This document shows, one piece after another, positions 7,716 to 16,297 of a stretch of 64,000 nucleotides of DNA (position 1 is its first letter; the number at the start of each line of letters is the position of its first letter). The stretch lies in the NCBI RefSeq assembly GCF_003054555.1, contig NZ_CP026304.1:4774001-4838000 (forward strand), read 5' to 3'. The position numbers and the translations under genes are program-made. This DNA comes from Streptomyces lunaelactis (GTDB lineage: Bacteria > Actinomycetota > Actinomycetes > Streptomycetales > Streptomycetaceae). A model generated the notes under the pieces. The model had not been told where the DNA came from and searched no databases. It was given only the letters and a program-made list of their open reading frames with translations.

Positions 7716-10121
7716 ATGGCGGGGCTCGTCAACACAGAACTGTCCGATCAACCCACTTCTCTCGCAGCCGCGGTACTTACGGACGACAACCGGATGATCG
7801 TGATCGTCATCGCGGTGGTCGCGCTGGCGGCACTGGTCGTCGCCCAGCTGCTGGTGCGCCAGGTGCTTGCCGCCGGCGAGGGTACCGATTCCATGAAGAA
7901 GATCGCGGCAGCCGTGCAGGAGGGCGCGAATGCCTATCTGACCCGGCAGCTGCGCACCCTCGGCGTCTTCGCCGTCGTGGTGTTCTTCCTACTGCTGCTG
8001 TTGCCGGCCGACGACTGGTCACAGCGAGCCGGACGTTCGGTGTTCTTCCTGGTGGGTGCGCTTTTCTCGGCGGCCACCGGATACATCGGCATGCGTCTGG
8101 CCGTACGGGCAAATGTGCGCGTGGCCGCGGCCGCGCGTGAAGCGACACCCGCGGAGGGCGAGCCGGCAAAGGATCTGACGGCCGTCTCGCACAAGGCCAT
8201 GAAGATCGCTTTCCGTACGGGAGGCGTGGTCGGCATGTTCACGGTGGGCCTCGGCCTGCTCGGTGCCTCCTGCGTGGTTCTCGTCTACGCGGCCGACGCG
8301 CCCAAGGTGCTCGAGGGCTTCGGTCTCGGCGCCGCGCTGATCGCCATGTTCATGCGTGTCGGCGGCGGAATCTTCACCAAAGCGGCCGACGTCGGAGCCG
8401 ACCTGGTCGGCAAGGTCGAGAAGGGCATCCCCGAGGACGACCCGCGCAACGCCGCGACCATCGCCGACAACGTGGGTGACAACGTCGGCGACTGCGCGGG
8501 CATGGCGGCCGACCTCTTCGAGTCGTACGCCGTGACGCTCGTCGCGGCACTCATCCTCGGCAAGGCCGCCTTCGGTGACGCCGGGCTCGCCTTCCCGCTG
8601 ATCGTCCCGGCGATCGGCGTGGTCACCGCGATGATCGGTATCTTCGCGGTCGCCCCGCGGCGCGCCGACCGCAGCGGGATGACTGCCATCAACCGTGGAT
8701 TCTTCATCTCCGCGGCGATCTCGCTGGTCCTGGTGGCCGCGGCGGTATACATCTATCTGCCGTCCACGTACGCCCAGTTGGACGGTGTCACCGAGGCGGC
8801 CATCAAGACGCACAGCGGGGACCCGCGGGTTCTGGCGGTCGTCGCCGTCGCCATCGGCATCGTGCTGGCGGCCCTGATCCAGCAACTGACCGGGTACTTC
8901 ACCGAGACCAACCGCCGTCCCGTCAGGGACATCGGCAAGTCCTCGCTGACCGGACCCGCCACGGTCGTGCTGGCCGGTATCTCCATCGGCCTCGAATCGG
9001 CTGTCTACACCGCGCTGTTGATCGGCCTGGGCGTGTACGGCGCGTTCCTGCTCGGCGGTACGTCGATCATGCTCGCGCTCTTCGCGGTCGCGCTGGCCGG
9101 CACCGGTCTGCTCACCACCGTGGGCGTCATCGTCGCGATGGACACCTTCGGACCCGTCTCCGACAACGCCCAGGGCATCGCCGAGATGTCGGGCGATGTG
9201 ACGGGCGCGGGCGCGCAGGTGCTCACCGACCTCGACGCCGTCGGCAACACCACCAAGGCCATCACCAAGGGAATCGCCATCGCCACGGCCGTACTGGCCG
9301 CGGCGGCGCTCTTCGGCTCGTACCGCGACGCCATTGCGACAGCGGCCAGGGATGTCGGCGAGGTGGTCGGCGACGGCGCCCCGATGAACCTGGTGATGGA
9401 CATCTCGCAGCCCAACAACCTGGTGGGGCTGATCCTCGGTGCCGCGGTCGTCTTCCTCTTCTCGGGGCTGGCGATCAGTGCGGTGTCCCGGTCGGCCGGA
9501 GCCGTGGTCTACGAGGTGCGGCGGCAGTTCCGCGAGCACCCCGGGATCATGGACTACACCGAGCAGCCGGAGTACGGACGCGTCGTCGACATCTGCACCA
9601 AGGACGCGCTGCGCGAGCTGGCCACACCCGGTCTGCTCGCCGTACTGACCCCGATCGCGGTCGGCTTCTCGCTCGGCGTCGGAGCCCTCGGCTCCTTCCT
9701 TGCGGGCGCGATCGGCACCGGCACCCTGATGGCCGTCTTCCTCGCCAACTCCGGTGGGGCGTGGGACAACGCCAAGAAGCTCGTCGAGGACGGCCACCAT
9801 GGCGGCAAGGGCAGTGAGGCCCATGCCGCCACCGTCATCGGTGACACCGTCGGCGACCCGTTCAAGGACACCGCGGGCCCTGCCATCAATCCGCTACTGA
9901 AGGTGATGAACCTGGTGGCGCTGCTCATCGCACCCGCGGTGGTGCAGTTCAGCTACGGCGACGACGCCAACGCCGGCGTACGGGCACTGGTGGCCGTGCT
10001 CGCCATCCTTGTCATTACCGGCGCGGTGTACATCTCCAAGCGGCGAGGCATCGCTGTGGGTGACGAAGACAACTCCGCGGAGCGGAGCGCAAAGTCGCCT
10101 GATCCGGCGGTGGTTTCGTAA
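7716..10121 (+). CDS. hppA: Proton-translocating membrane pyrophosphatase, K+-independent type
   Basis: An 801-residue integral membrane pyrophosphatase that couples PPi hydrolysis to proton export. It has about 16 hydrophobic segments, the substrate loop DVGADLVGKVEKG near residue 226 and the acidic motif DNVGDNVGDCAGMAADLF nearby. The motif GNTTKAITKG near residue 510-519 has lysine (about residue 514) where K+-dependent enzymes have alanine, which marks the K+-independent class. ATG 7716 is preceded by AAGGAGGA; the longer open frame from 7638 is not used. It sits alone between two terminators. Confidence 0.95.
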   Translation: MAGLVNTELSDQPTSLAAAVLTDDNRMIVIVIAVVALAALVVAQLLVRQVLAAGEGTDSMKKIAAAVQEGANAYLTRQLRTLGVFAVVVFFLLLLLPADDWSQRAGRSVFFLVGALFSAATGYIGMRLAVRANVRVAAAAREATPAEGEPAKDLTAVSHKAMKIAFRTGGVVGMFTVGLGLLGASCVVLVYAADAPKVLEGFGLGAALIAMFMRVGGGIFTKAADVGADLVGKVEKGIPEDDPRNAATIADNVGDNVGDCAGMAADLFESYAVTLVAALILGKAAFGDAGLAFPLIVPAIGVVTAMIGIFAVAPRRADRSGMTAINRGFFISAAISLVLVAAAVYIYLPSTYAQLDGVTEAAIKTHSGDPRVLAVVAVAIGIVLAALIQQLTGYFTETNRRPVRDIGKSSLTGPATVVLAGISIGLESAVYTALLIGLGVYGAFLLGGTSIMLALFAVALAGTGLLTTVGVIVAMDTFGPVSDNAQGIAEMSGDVTGAGAQVLTDLDAVGNTTKAITKGIAIATAVLAAAALFGSYRDAIATAARDVGEVVGDGAPMNLVMDISQPNNLVGLILGAAVVFLFSGLAISAVSRSAGAVVYEVRRQFREHPGIMDYTEQPEYGRVVDICTKDALRELATPGLLAVLTPIAVGFSLGVGALGSFLAGAIGTGTLMAVFLANSGGAWDNAKKLVEDGHHGGKGSEAHAATVIGDTVGDPFKDTAGPAINPLLKVMNLVALLIAPAVVQFSYGDDANAGVRALVAVLAILVITGAVYISKRRGIAVGDEDNSAERSAKSPDPAVVS

Positions 10122-10137
10122 TACCTGCTCAAAAGGC

Positions 10138-10171
10138 GGGCGGACGGCGCACTTTGATGTGCCGTCCGCCC
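10138..10171 (+). terminator. Terminator after the pyrophosphatase gene
   Basis: An inverted repeat of 13 paired bases with a 2-base bulge (left arm 10138-10152, right arm 10159-10171) sits 16 bases after the stop and is followed by a short T-rich stretch. Confidence 0.75.
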
Positions 10172-10308
10172 GTTTGCGTGTGTGGGTGAGGCTTGTCTCC
10201 CTTGGTGCAAATGGCTTCAATAGCGGACAGATCGGTCGCACGGCACGCGGTTGTCGCCCACTCGGCGTGTATGTTCCGGGGCCGAGAGCCTTGGAAGGGA
10301 CCAATCCG

Positions 10309-10968
10309 GTGAACAAGAAGCTTGCGGCCGCACTGTCCGGCGGTGCGGTACTGGTACTGGCACTGTCGGGTTGCAGCAACGGCGACGACACCGACAGCAA
10401 GGTGAATGCCTGGGCCAAGACGGTCTGCGACCAGGCACAGCCGCAGATCCAGAAGAGGGCCAACGCCCAGCAGACCATCATCTCGACCGCTGCCGACGGC
10501 AAGCCGAGCGACATCCAGGCTGCTGACTCGAAGGCCTTCCAGGAGATCGCCGACGCGGACAAGGCGCTCGCCACCGCCGTGAAGGGGGCCGGTACGCCGC
10601 CCGTCGACAACGGCGAGAAGCTCCAGCAGGACGCGGTCAATGAACTCGAGGCCACCTCCAAGGCGTACCTCGATCTGAAGAAGCAGGTCGACGCCCTCGA
10701 CTCCAAGGACCAGCAGAAGTTCGCCGACGGTCTGCAGGGTGTCGCGGACGGCCTGAAGAAGATCGAGAAGATGGACCAGGACGCGCTCACGAAGCTGCAG
10801 TCCGGTGAGCTGGGCAAGGCGATGGCGAAGGAGCCCGGCTGCCGGACGGCGAAGGCGTCGACTCCGCCCGCAGCCGCCTCCGACCCGTCCAAGCCCGCCG
10901 GCGCGTCCTCCTCGGCGCCCGCGAAGGCCGGGGCGACCCCTTCGGACAAGGCATCGAGCAAGGCGTAA
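10309..10968 (+). CDS. Small lipoprotein of unknown function
   Basis: A 219-residue secreted lipoprotein. The signal peptide NKKLAAALSGGAVLVLALSG ends in the lipobox L-S-G-C, so the mature protein is expected to be lipidated at about Cys22. The body is helical and rich in lysine and aspartate (KAYLDLKKQVDALDSKDQQK), and the tail is a low-complexity P/A/S/K linker. No enzymatic motif is visible. The GTG start has GGAAGGGA 10 bases upstream. It is flanked by terminators on both sides, so it is probably monocistronic. Confidence 0.75.
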   Translation: MNKKLAAALSGGAVLVLALSGCSNGDDTDSKVNAWAKTVCDQAQPQIQKRANAQQTIISTAADGKPSDIQAADSKAFQEIADADKALATAVKGAGTPPVDNGEKLQQDAVNELEATSKAYLDLKKQVDALDSKDQQKFADGLQGVADGLKKIEKMDQDALTKLQSGELGKAMAKEPGCRTAKASTPPAAASDPSKPAGASSSAPAKAGATPSDKASSKA

Positions 10969-10998
10969 CCGCCCGGCTCCGCCCGCCGCTGTACGGCT

Positions 10999-11042
10999 CC
11001 GCACGGCCCGGCCTCCCGCACCACGGGGGCCGGGCCGTGCGG
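10999..11042 (+). terminator. Strong hairpin terminator after the lipoprotein gene
   Basis: A perfect 15-bp inverted repeat (10999-11013 with 11028-11042) begins 30 bases after the stop codon and is followed by a short T-containing tract. Confidence 0.8.
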
Positions 11043-11074
11043 CGTTTGTCAGTGGCGGCGGCCACAATGGGCGA

Positions 11075-12586
11075 GTGAGTACGAACAGCTCTGCCGCAGG
11101 CCTTCCCTCGCCCGACCGCTTGAACCGGCTGCGCGAAGCGCTCCTCGCCGCCGCCTTCACCGCTGACGGACTGCTCGAGCTGCTCGGCGCCCCCGCGTAC
11201 GCCGCGCTCGCCCGCAGCGAGACCGTGCCCGCGCTGCGGGCCACCCGCGGGGGCGGCGCCCTGGACACGCTCGTGCGGCTCTTCCTGCTGCAGCGCCCCG
11301 TCCCGTACGAACGGGCGCAGGCGGCCCTGCCGCTCGAGGAGTGCCTGGCCGACGGCTGGGTGGTGCGCGACGGCGACGAGGTCCGGGCCACGGTGGATGT
11401 GCGGCCGTACGGCGGACCCGAGGGGCAGGACTGGTTCATCGTCTCGGACCTGGGCTGCGCGGTGGGCGGTGCGGGCGGTGCGAGCGGGCACGGCGAAGGG
11501 GTGGTGCTCGGCGTCGGCGGGGCGTCCACCACGCTCGCCGGGATCACCGTGCGTACGCCGGTCTCGTCCGCGCTCGACCTCGGCACCGGTTCCGGCATCC
11601 AGGCGCTGCACGCCGCACAGCACGCGACCCGGGTCACGGCCACCGATCTGAACCCGCGCGCCCTGCACTTCGCGCGGCTCACGCTCGCGCTCTCCGGTGC
11701 GCCGGAGGCCGACCTGCGCGAGGGCTCGCTCTTCGAGCCGGTCGGGGACGACACGTACGACCTGATCGTGTCGAACCCGCCGTTCGTGATCTCTCCCGGC
11801 GCCCGGCTGACCTACCGGGACGGCGGGATGGGCGGGGACGATCTGTGCCGCACGCTCGTTCAGCAGGCGGGGGAGCGGCTGAACGACGGGGGGTACGCGC
11901 ACTTCCTCGCCAACTGGCAGCACGTGGAGGGGGAGGAGTGGCAGGAGCGGCTGCGCTCCTGGGTGCCGCGCGGCTGCGACGCGTGGATCGTGCAGCGCGA
12001 GGTGCAGGACGTGACGCAGTACGCCGAGTTGTGGCTGCGCGACAGCGGCGACCACCGCAGCGATCCCGCCGAGTACGCCGCGCGGTACGACGCCTGGCTG
12101 GACGAGTTCGAGGCGCGTAGGACCAAGGCGGTCGGCTTCGGCTGGATCACACTCAGGAAGTCGGGTGCCGCGCGCCCGTCGATCGTCGCCGAGGAGTGGC
12201 CGCACCCCGTGGAGCAGCCGCTCGGCGAGAGCGTGCAGGGGCATTTCGCGCGGCAGGACTATCTGCGTACGCACGACGACGCGGCCCTGCTGGCCGGGCA
12301 CTTCAGGCTGGCGGCCGAGGTCGTGCAGGAGCAGGTCGGGCTGCCGGGCGCGGAGGACCCCGAGCATGTGGTGCTGCGTCAGAACCGCGGTATGCGGCGC
12401 GCCACCAAGGTGGACACGGTCGGCGCCGGCTTCGCGGGGGTGTGCGACGGGACGCTCAGTGCCGGGCGGATCCTGGACGCGATCGCCCAGTTGATCGACG
12501 AGGACCCAGTGGTGCTCCGGGACCGCACGCCGCAGGCCGTACGGCTGCTGGTGGGGGAGGGCTTTCTGGAACCGGTCCGTCCATGA
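11075..12586 (+). CDS. SAM-dependent methyltransferase (PrmC/HemK-like N5-glutamine type domain)
   Basis: A 503-residue protein. The SAM-binding motif LDLGTGSGIQALHAA near residue 168-182 and the catalytic NPPF motif near 234-237 (IVSNPPFVISPG) place it with amino-group methyltransferases such as HemK/PrmC and RlmG-like enzymes. It also has a separate N-terminal helical region and a C-terminal domain with winged-helix character. The substrate cannot be deduced. The GTG start at 11075 is the first plausible one after the terminator; the frame extends upstream through the lipoprotein gene without meaning. Actinobacteria usually have one copy near topA. Confidence 0.85.
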   Translation: MSTNSSAAGLPSPDRLNRLREALLAAAFTADGLLELLGAPAYAALARSETVPALRATRGGGALDTLVRLFLLQRPVPYERAQAALPLEECLADGWVVRDGDEVRATVDVRPYGGPEGQDWFIVSDLGCAVGGAGGASGHGEGVVLGVGGASTTLAGITVRTPVSSALDLGTGSGIQALHAAQHATRVTATDLNPRALHFARLTLALSGAPEADLREGSLFEPVGDDTYDLIVSNPPFVISPGARLTYRDGGMGGDDLCRTLVQQAGERLNDGGYAHFLANWQHVEGEEWQERLRSWVPRGCDAWIVQREVQDVTQYAELWLRDSGDHRSDPAEYAARYDAWLDEFEARRTKAVGFGWITLRKSGAARPSIVAEEWPHPVEQPLGESVQGHFARQDYLRTHDDAALLAGHFRLAAEVVQEQVGLPGAEDPEHVVLRQNRGMRRATKVDTVGAGFAGVCDGTLSAGRILDAIAQLIDEDPVVLRDRTPQAVRLLVGEGFLEPVRP

Positions 12587-12900
12587 GGTGAAACCGGCCA
12601 ACATCCGCACGGCGAACACGACGCAGAGGAAGAGGAAGAGGAAGAGGAAGAGGAAGAGGAAGAGGAGCGGCCGCCTCCGGTGAACCGTTCGCACCTCCTC
12701 CCGCCCGGCTCCCGTACGTCTTTCGACTCGTCGTCGACCCGGCGGGACCCAGCCGTCCCGATGTGCCGGCGCGACCGGGCGGGTGAACCCACGCGGCGTT
12801 CACCCGGAATTCGCACCCCTGACGCCCGGAGGTGTCAGCCTCGGGCCGCCGGGGAACGCCGGACATCAGGCCGGACAGCAGGGAAGTACGGGGTGCGGGC
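12587..12900 (+). other. Gene-free interval with a hexamer repeat and a hairpin
   Basis: No convincing gene. The interval holds seven perfect copies of AGAGGA at 12625-12666 and a 9-bp inverted repeat (12780-12788 with 12798-12806) upstream of the small membrane-protein gene. Confidence 0.7.
12625..12666 (+). repeat. Hexanucleotide microsatellite (AGAGGA)7
   Basis: Seven perfect tandem copies of AGAGGA, 42 bases of pure purine on the + strand, 38 bases downstream of the methyltransferase stop codon. It lies outside any supported gene. Confidence 0.95.
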
Positions 12901-13098
12901 ATGGAGAGCGGGCCAGCGATCTTCGCCGGGACGGCATTCGCGCTGTTCGGGGCCGGGCTGCTGGTGTGGACCGGAGCACGCGTGCTGCACCGCGCCCCCG
13001 TCGCACACGGAGTGAGCCCCGCCACGGCCATCGCCCTCTCGACCCTCTTCGGCGCGGTCTCCTTCGCCCTCGGCGTGTGGTGCTTCGGCCGCGTCTGA
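12901..13098 (+). CDS. Small two-helix membrane protein of unknown function
   Basis: A 65-residue protein with two hydrophobic helices (IFAGTAFALFGAGLLVWTGA and IALSTLFGAVSFALGVWCF) separated by a short basic loop, so it should span the membrane twice. I do not recognise a family. It sits 200 bases upstream of topA; a small integral membrane protein at this place is, as far as I remember, conserved in streptomycetes. Confidence 0.65.
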   Translation: MESGPAIFAGTAFALFGAGLLVWTGARVLHRAPVAHGVSPATAIALSTLFGAVSFALGVWCFGRV

Positions 13099-13298
13099 TC
13101 TGGGGCCGGAGCGCCGACGTGCCGGTCCGGGCGGCAGGAATGGCCGGAGTCGGGTTACCGTTCGAGTGGCCGTTGCGGGCTTTTGCCGTTTGACACGGGG
13201 GCGGGTTGTACCGTCACACTCCGCAGCGACAGCAGCGTCACAACGGTGCCGTACTGCCGTTTGTGCCCATCGAGCGTCGACCGGAGAGAAGAGCGAAG

Positions 13299-16139
13299 TT
13301 GTCCCCGACCAGCGAGACCGCAAAGGGCGGCCGCCGACTCGTGATCGTCGAGTCTCCTGCCAAGGCGAAGACGATCAAGGGCTACCTCGGCCCCGGATAC
13401 GTCGTCGAGGCGAGCGTCGGGCACATCCGCGACCTCCCCAACGGCGCCGCCGAGGTGCCCGATAAGTACACCGGCGAGGTGCGCCGCCTCGGCGTCGACG
13501 TCGAGAACGACTTCCAGCCGATCTACGTCGTCAACGCCGACAAGAAGGCCCAGGTCAGGAAGCTCAAGGAGCAGCTCGCCGAATCCGACGAGCTCTTCCT
13601 CGCAACCGATGAGGACCGTGAGGGCGAGGCCATCGCCTGGCACCTGCTCGAGGTACTCAAGCCCAAGGTCCCCGTCCACCGGATGGTCTTCCACGAGATC
13701 ACCAAGGACGCGATCCGCGAGGCCGTCGAAAACCCCCGCGAGCTCAACCAGCGCATGGTCGACGCCCAGGAAACCCGCCGCATCCTCGACCGTCTCTACG
13801 GCTACGAGGTCTCGCCGGTCCTGTGGAAGAAGGTCATGCCGCGACTGTCCGCCGGCCGCGTGCAGTCCGTCGCCACCCGCCTCGTCGTCGAGCGGGAGCG
13901 CGAGCGCATCGCCTTCCGCTCCGCCGAGTACTGGGATCTGACCGGCACGTTCTCCACCGGCCGTGCCGGGGACGCCTCCGACCCCTCGACCCTGACCGCC
14001 CGCCTGAACACGGTCGACGGACGGCGCGTGGCCCAGGGCCGCGACTTCGGCTCGGACGGGCAGCTCAAGTCCGGCCAGGTCCTGCACCTGGACGAGGCGA
14101 ACGCCCGCGCCCTGGCCGCCGCTCTCCAGGACGCCTCGTTCGCCGTCCGCGCGGTCGAGTCGAAGCCGTACCGCCGCTCTCCGTACGCACCTTTCCGTAC
14201 GACGACCCTCCAGCAGGAGGCCTCCCGCAAGCTGGGCTTCGGGGCCAAGGCCACCATGCAGGTCGCGCAGAAGCTGTACGAGAACGGCTTCATCACCTAC
14301 ATGCGTACCGACTCCACGACCCTCTCCGACACTGCGGTCTCGGCGGCGAGGGCGCAGGTCACGCAGCTGTACGGCGCCAACTATCTGCCGGAGAAGCCGC
14401 GCGTCTACGCCGGCAAGGTCAAGAACGCGCAGGAGGCGCACGAGGCGATTCGCCCTTCGGGTGATCGTTTCCGCACTCCGGCCGAGACGGGTCTGACCGG
14501 CGACCAGTTCAGGCTCTACGAGCTGATCTGGAAGCGGACCGTCGCCTCCCAGATGAAGGACGCGGTCGGCAACAGCGTCACCGTCCGGATCGGCGGCCGG
14601 ACGAGCGACGGCCGGGACGCGGAGTTCACCGCGTCCGGCAAGACGATCACCTTCCACGGCTTCATGAAGGCGTACGTGGAAGGCGCCGACGACCCCAATG
14701 CCGAGCTCGACGACCGCGAGCGGCGCTTGCCGCAGGTCGCGGAGGGCGACGCCCTGTCCTCCGAGGAGATCTCGGTCGACGGCCACGCGACCAAGCCGCC
14801 CGCCCGCTACACCGAGGCCTCGCTGGTCAAGGAGCTGGAAGAGCGCGAGATCGGCCGCCCGTCGACGTACGCCTCGATCATCGGCACGATTCTCGACCGT
14901 GGCTATGTGTTCAAGAAGGGGACGGCGCTCGTGCCGTCGTTCCTGAGCTTCGCCGTGGTCAACCTGCTGGAGAAGCACTTCGGCCGGCTCGTCGACTACG
15001 ACTTCACCGCCCGCATGGAGGACGACCTCGACCGCATCGCGCGGGGCGAGGCGAAGGCCGTGCCGTGGCTGAAGCGCTTCTACTTCGGTGGAGATCCGGC
15101 GGGCGCGGGTGTTGCCTCCGGCGCGGGCAACGGCGACGGCGATCACCTCGGCGGTCTGAAGGAGCTGGTGACCGACCTCGGCGCGATCGACGCCCGGGAG
15201 ATCTCCAGCTTCCCGGTCGGCGATGGGATCGTGCTGCGCGTCGGCCGCTACGGCCCGTACATCGAGCGGGGCGAGAAGGACTCGGAGGGCCACCAGCGCG
15301 CCGACGTCCCCGAGGACCTCGCGCCCGACGAGCTGACCGTGGAGTACGCGGAGGAGCTGCTGGCCAAGCCGAGCGGCGACTTCGAGCTGGGCGCGGACCC
15401 GGTCACCGGTCACCAGATCATCGCCCGTGACGGTCGCTACGGCCCGTATGTGACCGAGGTGCTGCCCGAGGGCACCCCGAAGACCGGCAAGAACGCGGTC
15501 AAGCCGCGGACGGCCTCCCTCTTCAAGTCGATGTCGCTGGACACGGTGACCCTCGACGACGCGCTGAAGCTGATGTCCCTGCCGCGGGTGGTCGGCACCG
15601 ACGCGGAAGGCGTCGAGATCACCGCGCAGAACGGCCGGTACGGCCCGTATCTGAAGAAGGGCACGGACTCGCGCTCGCTGGAGACCGAGGACCAGCTCTT
15701 CAACATCACGCTGGACGAGGCGCTGGCGATCTACGCGCAGCCGAAGCAGCGGGGTCGAGCTGCTGCCAAGCCGCCGCTGAAGGAGCTGGGCACGGACCCG
15801 GTGAGCGAGCGTCCGGTGGTCGTCAAGGACGGCCGCTTCGGTCCGTACGTCACGGACGGCGAGACCAACGCGACCCTGCGCACGGATGACAGCGTCGAGG
15901 ACATCACACCGGAGCGCGGCTACGAGCTGCTCGCCGAGAAGCGTGCCAAGGGACCCGTCAAGAAGAAGACGGTGAAGAAGGCTCCGGCCAAGAAGGCGCC
16001 GGCGAAGAAGACCGCCGCGAAGAAGACGGTGGCTGCCAAGAAGACGGCGGCCAAGAAGACTGCCGCGAAGAAGACGACCACGTCGGCGGCCGCGGCGAAG
16101 AAGACCGCCGCGTCGGCGAAGGCGTCGACGGACGAGTAG
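13299..16139 (+). CDS. topA: DNA topoisomerase I
   Basis: A 946-residue type IA topoisomerase that relaxes negative supercoils. The N-terminal TOPRIM domain starts RRLVIVESPAKAKTIKGYLG and contains DEDREGEAIAWHL near residue 105-117. The active-site tyrosine is in GFITYMRTDST near residue 333. The C-terminal half has four TopoI repeats with the R-Y-G-P-Y signature instead of zinc fingers. It ends in a roughly 60-residue lysine/alanine tail (from about residue 886), known in Streptomyces TopA to increase processivity. The TTG start is chosen because the conserved sequence begins there; longer open frame upstream is not conserved. Confidence 0.95.
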   Translation: MSPTSETAKGGRRLVIVESPAKAKTIKGYLGPGYVVEASVGHIRDLPNGAAEVPDKYTGEVRRLGVDVENDFQPIYVVNADKKAQVRKLKEQLAESDELFLATDEDREGEAIAWHLLEVLKPKVPVHRMVFHEITKDAIREAVENPRELNQRMVDAQETRRILDRLYGYEVSPVLWKKVMPRLSAGRVQSVATRLVVERERERIAFRSAEYWDLTGTFSTGRAGDASDPSTLTARLNTVDGRRVAQGRDFGSDGQLKSGQVLHLDEANARALAAALQDASFAVRAVESKPYRRSPYAPFRTTTLQQEASRKLGFGAKATMQVAQKLYENGFITYMRTDSTTLSDTAVSAARAQVTQLYGANYLPEKPRVYAGKVKNAQEAHEAIRPSGDRFRTPAETGLTGDQFRLYELIWKRTVASQMKDAVGNSVTVRIGGRTSDGRDAEFTASGKTITFHGFMKAYVEGADDPNAELDDRERRLPQVAEGDALSSEEISVDGHATKPPARYTEASLVKELEEREIGRPSTYASIIGTILDRGYVFKKGTALVPSFLSFAVVNLLEKHFGRLVDYDFTARMEDDLDRIARGEAKAVPWLKRFYFGGDPAGAGVASGAGNGDGDHLGGLKELVTDLGAIDAREISSFPVGDGIVLRVGRYGPYIERGEKDSEGHQRADVPEDLAPDELTVEYAEELLAKPSGDFELGADPVTGHQIIARDGRYGPYVTEVLPEGTPKTGKNAVKPRTASLFKSMSLDTVTLDDALKLMSLPRVVGTDAEGVEITAQNGRYGPYLKKGTDSRSLETEDQLFNITLDEALAIYAQPKQRGRAAAKPPLKELGTDPVSERPVVVKDGRFGPYVTDGETNATLRTDDSVEDITPERGYELLAEKRAKGPVKKKTVKKAPAKKAPAKKTAAKKTVAAKKTAAKKTAAKKTTTSAAAAKKTAASAKASTDE

Positions 16140-16196
16140 TTCAGGACGGACGAGTAGTTCAGTTCGAGTAGCCGGTTCATTCGAGTAGCCGGTTCA
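16127..16196 (+). repeat. Two adjacent short tandem duplications across the topA stop
   Basis: An 18-bp unit is repeated perfectly at 16127-16144 and 16145-16162, the first copy holding the topA stop codon. Directly after it a 17-bp unit is repeated at 16163-16179 and 16180-16196. Confidence 0.95.
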
Positions 16197-16249
16197 TACG
16201 GGCGCTTTGTGCGGGGAGGATTCCCACCCTCCGCACATAGCGCCCGTAT
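16196..16249 (+). terminator. Long hairpin between topA and tmk
   Basis: An 11-bp perfect outer stem (starting at 16196, closing at 16249) continues into an imperfect inner stem. It lies 57 bases after topA and 48 bases before the tmk-fusion start, a position suited to a terminator, though there is no T-run. Confidence 0.65.
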
Positions 16250-16297
16250 GTTCGGCCAGGCCTCCGGGGAGCAGTGCGCTCCGGATAGGCTGGGCGG

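Noticed and set aside
8019..9824. A 601-codon open frame antisense to the pyrophosphatase gene
   Set aside because: Extreme Asp/His/Arg/Gly composition and no domain; shadow of a strongly conserved gene.
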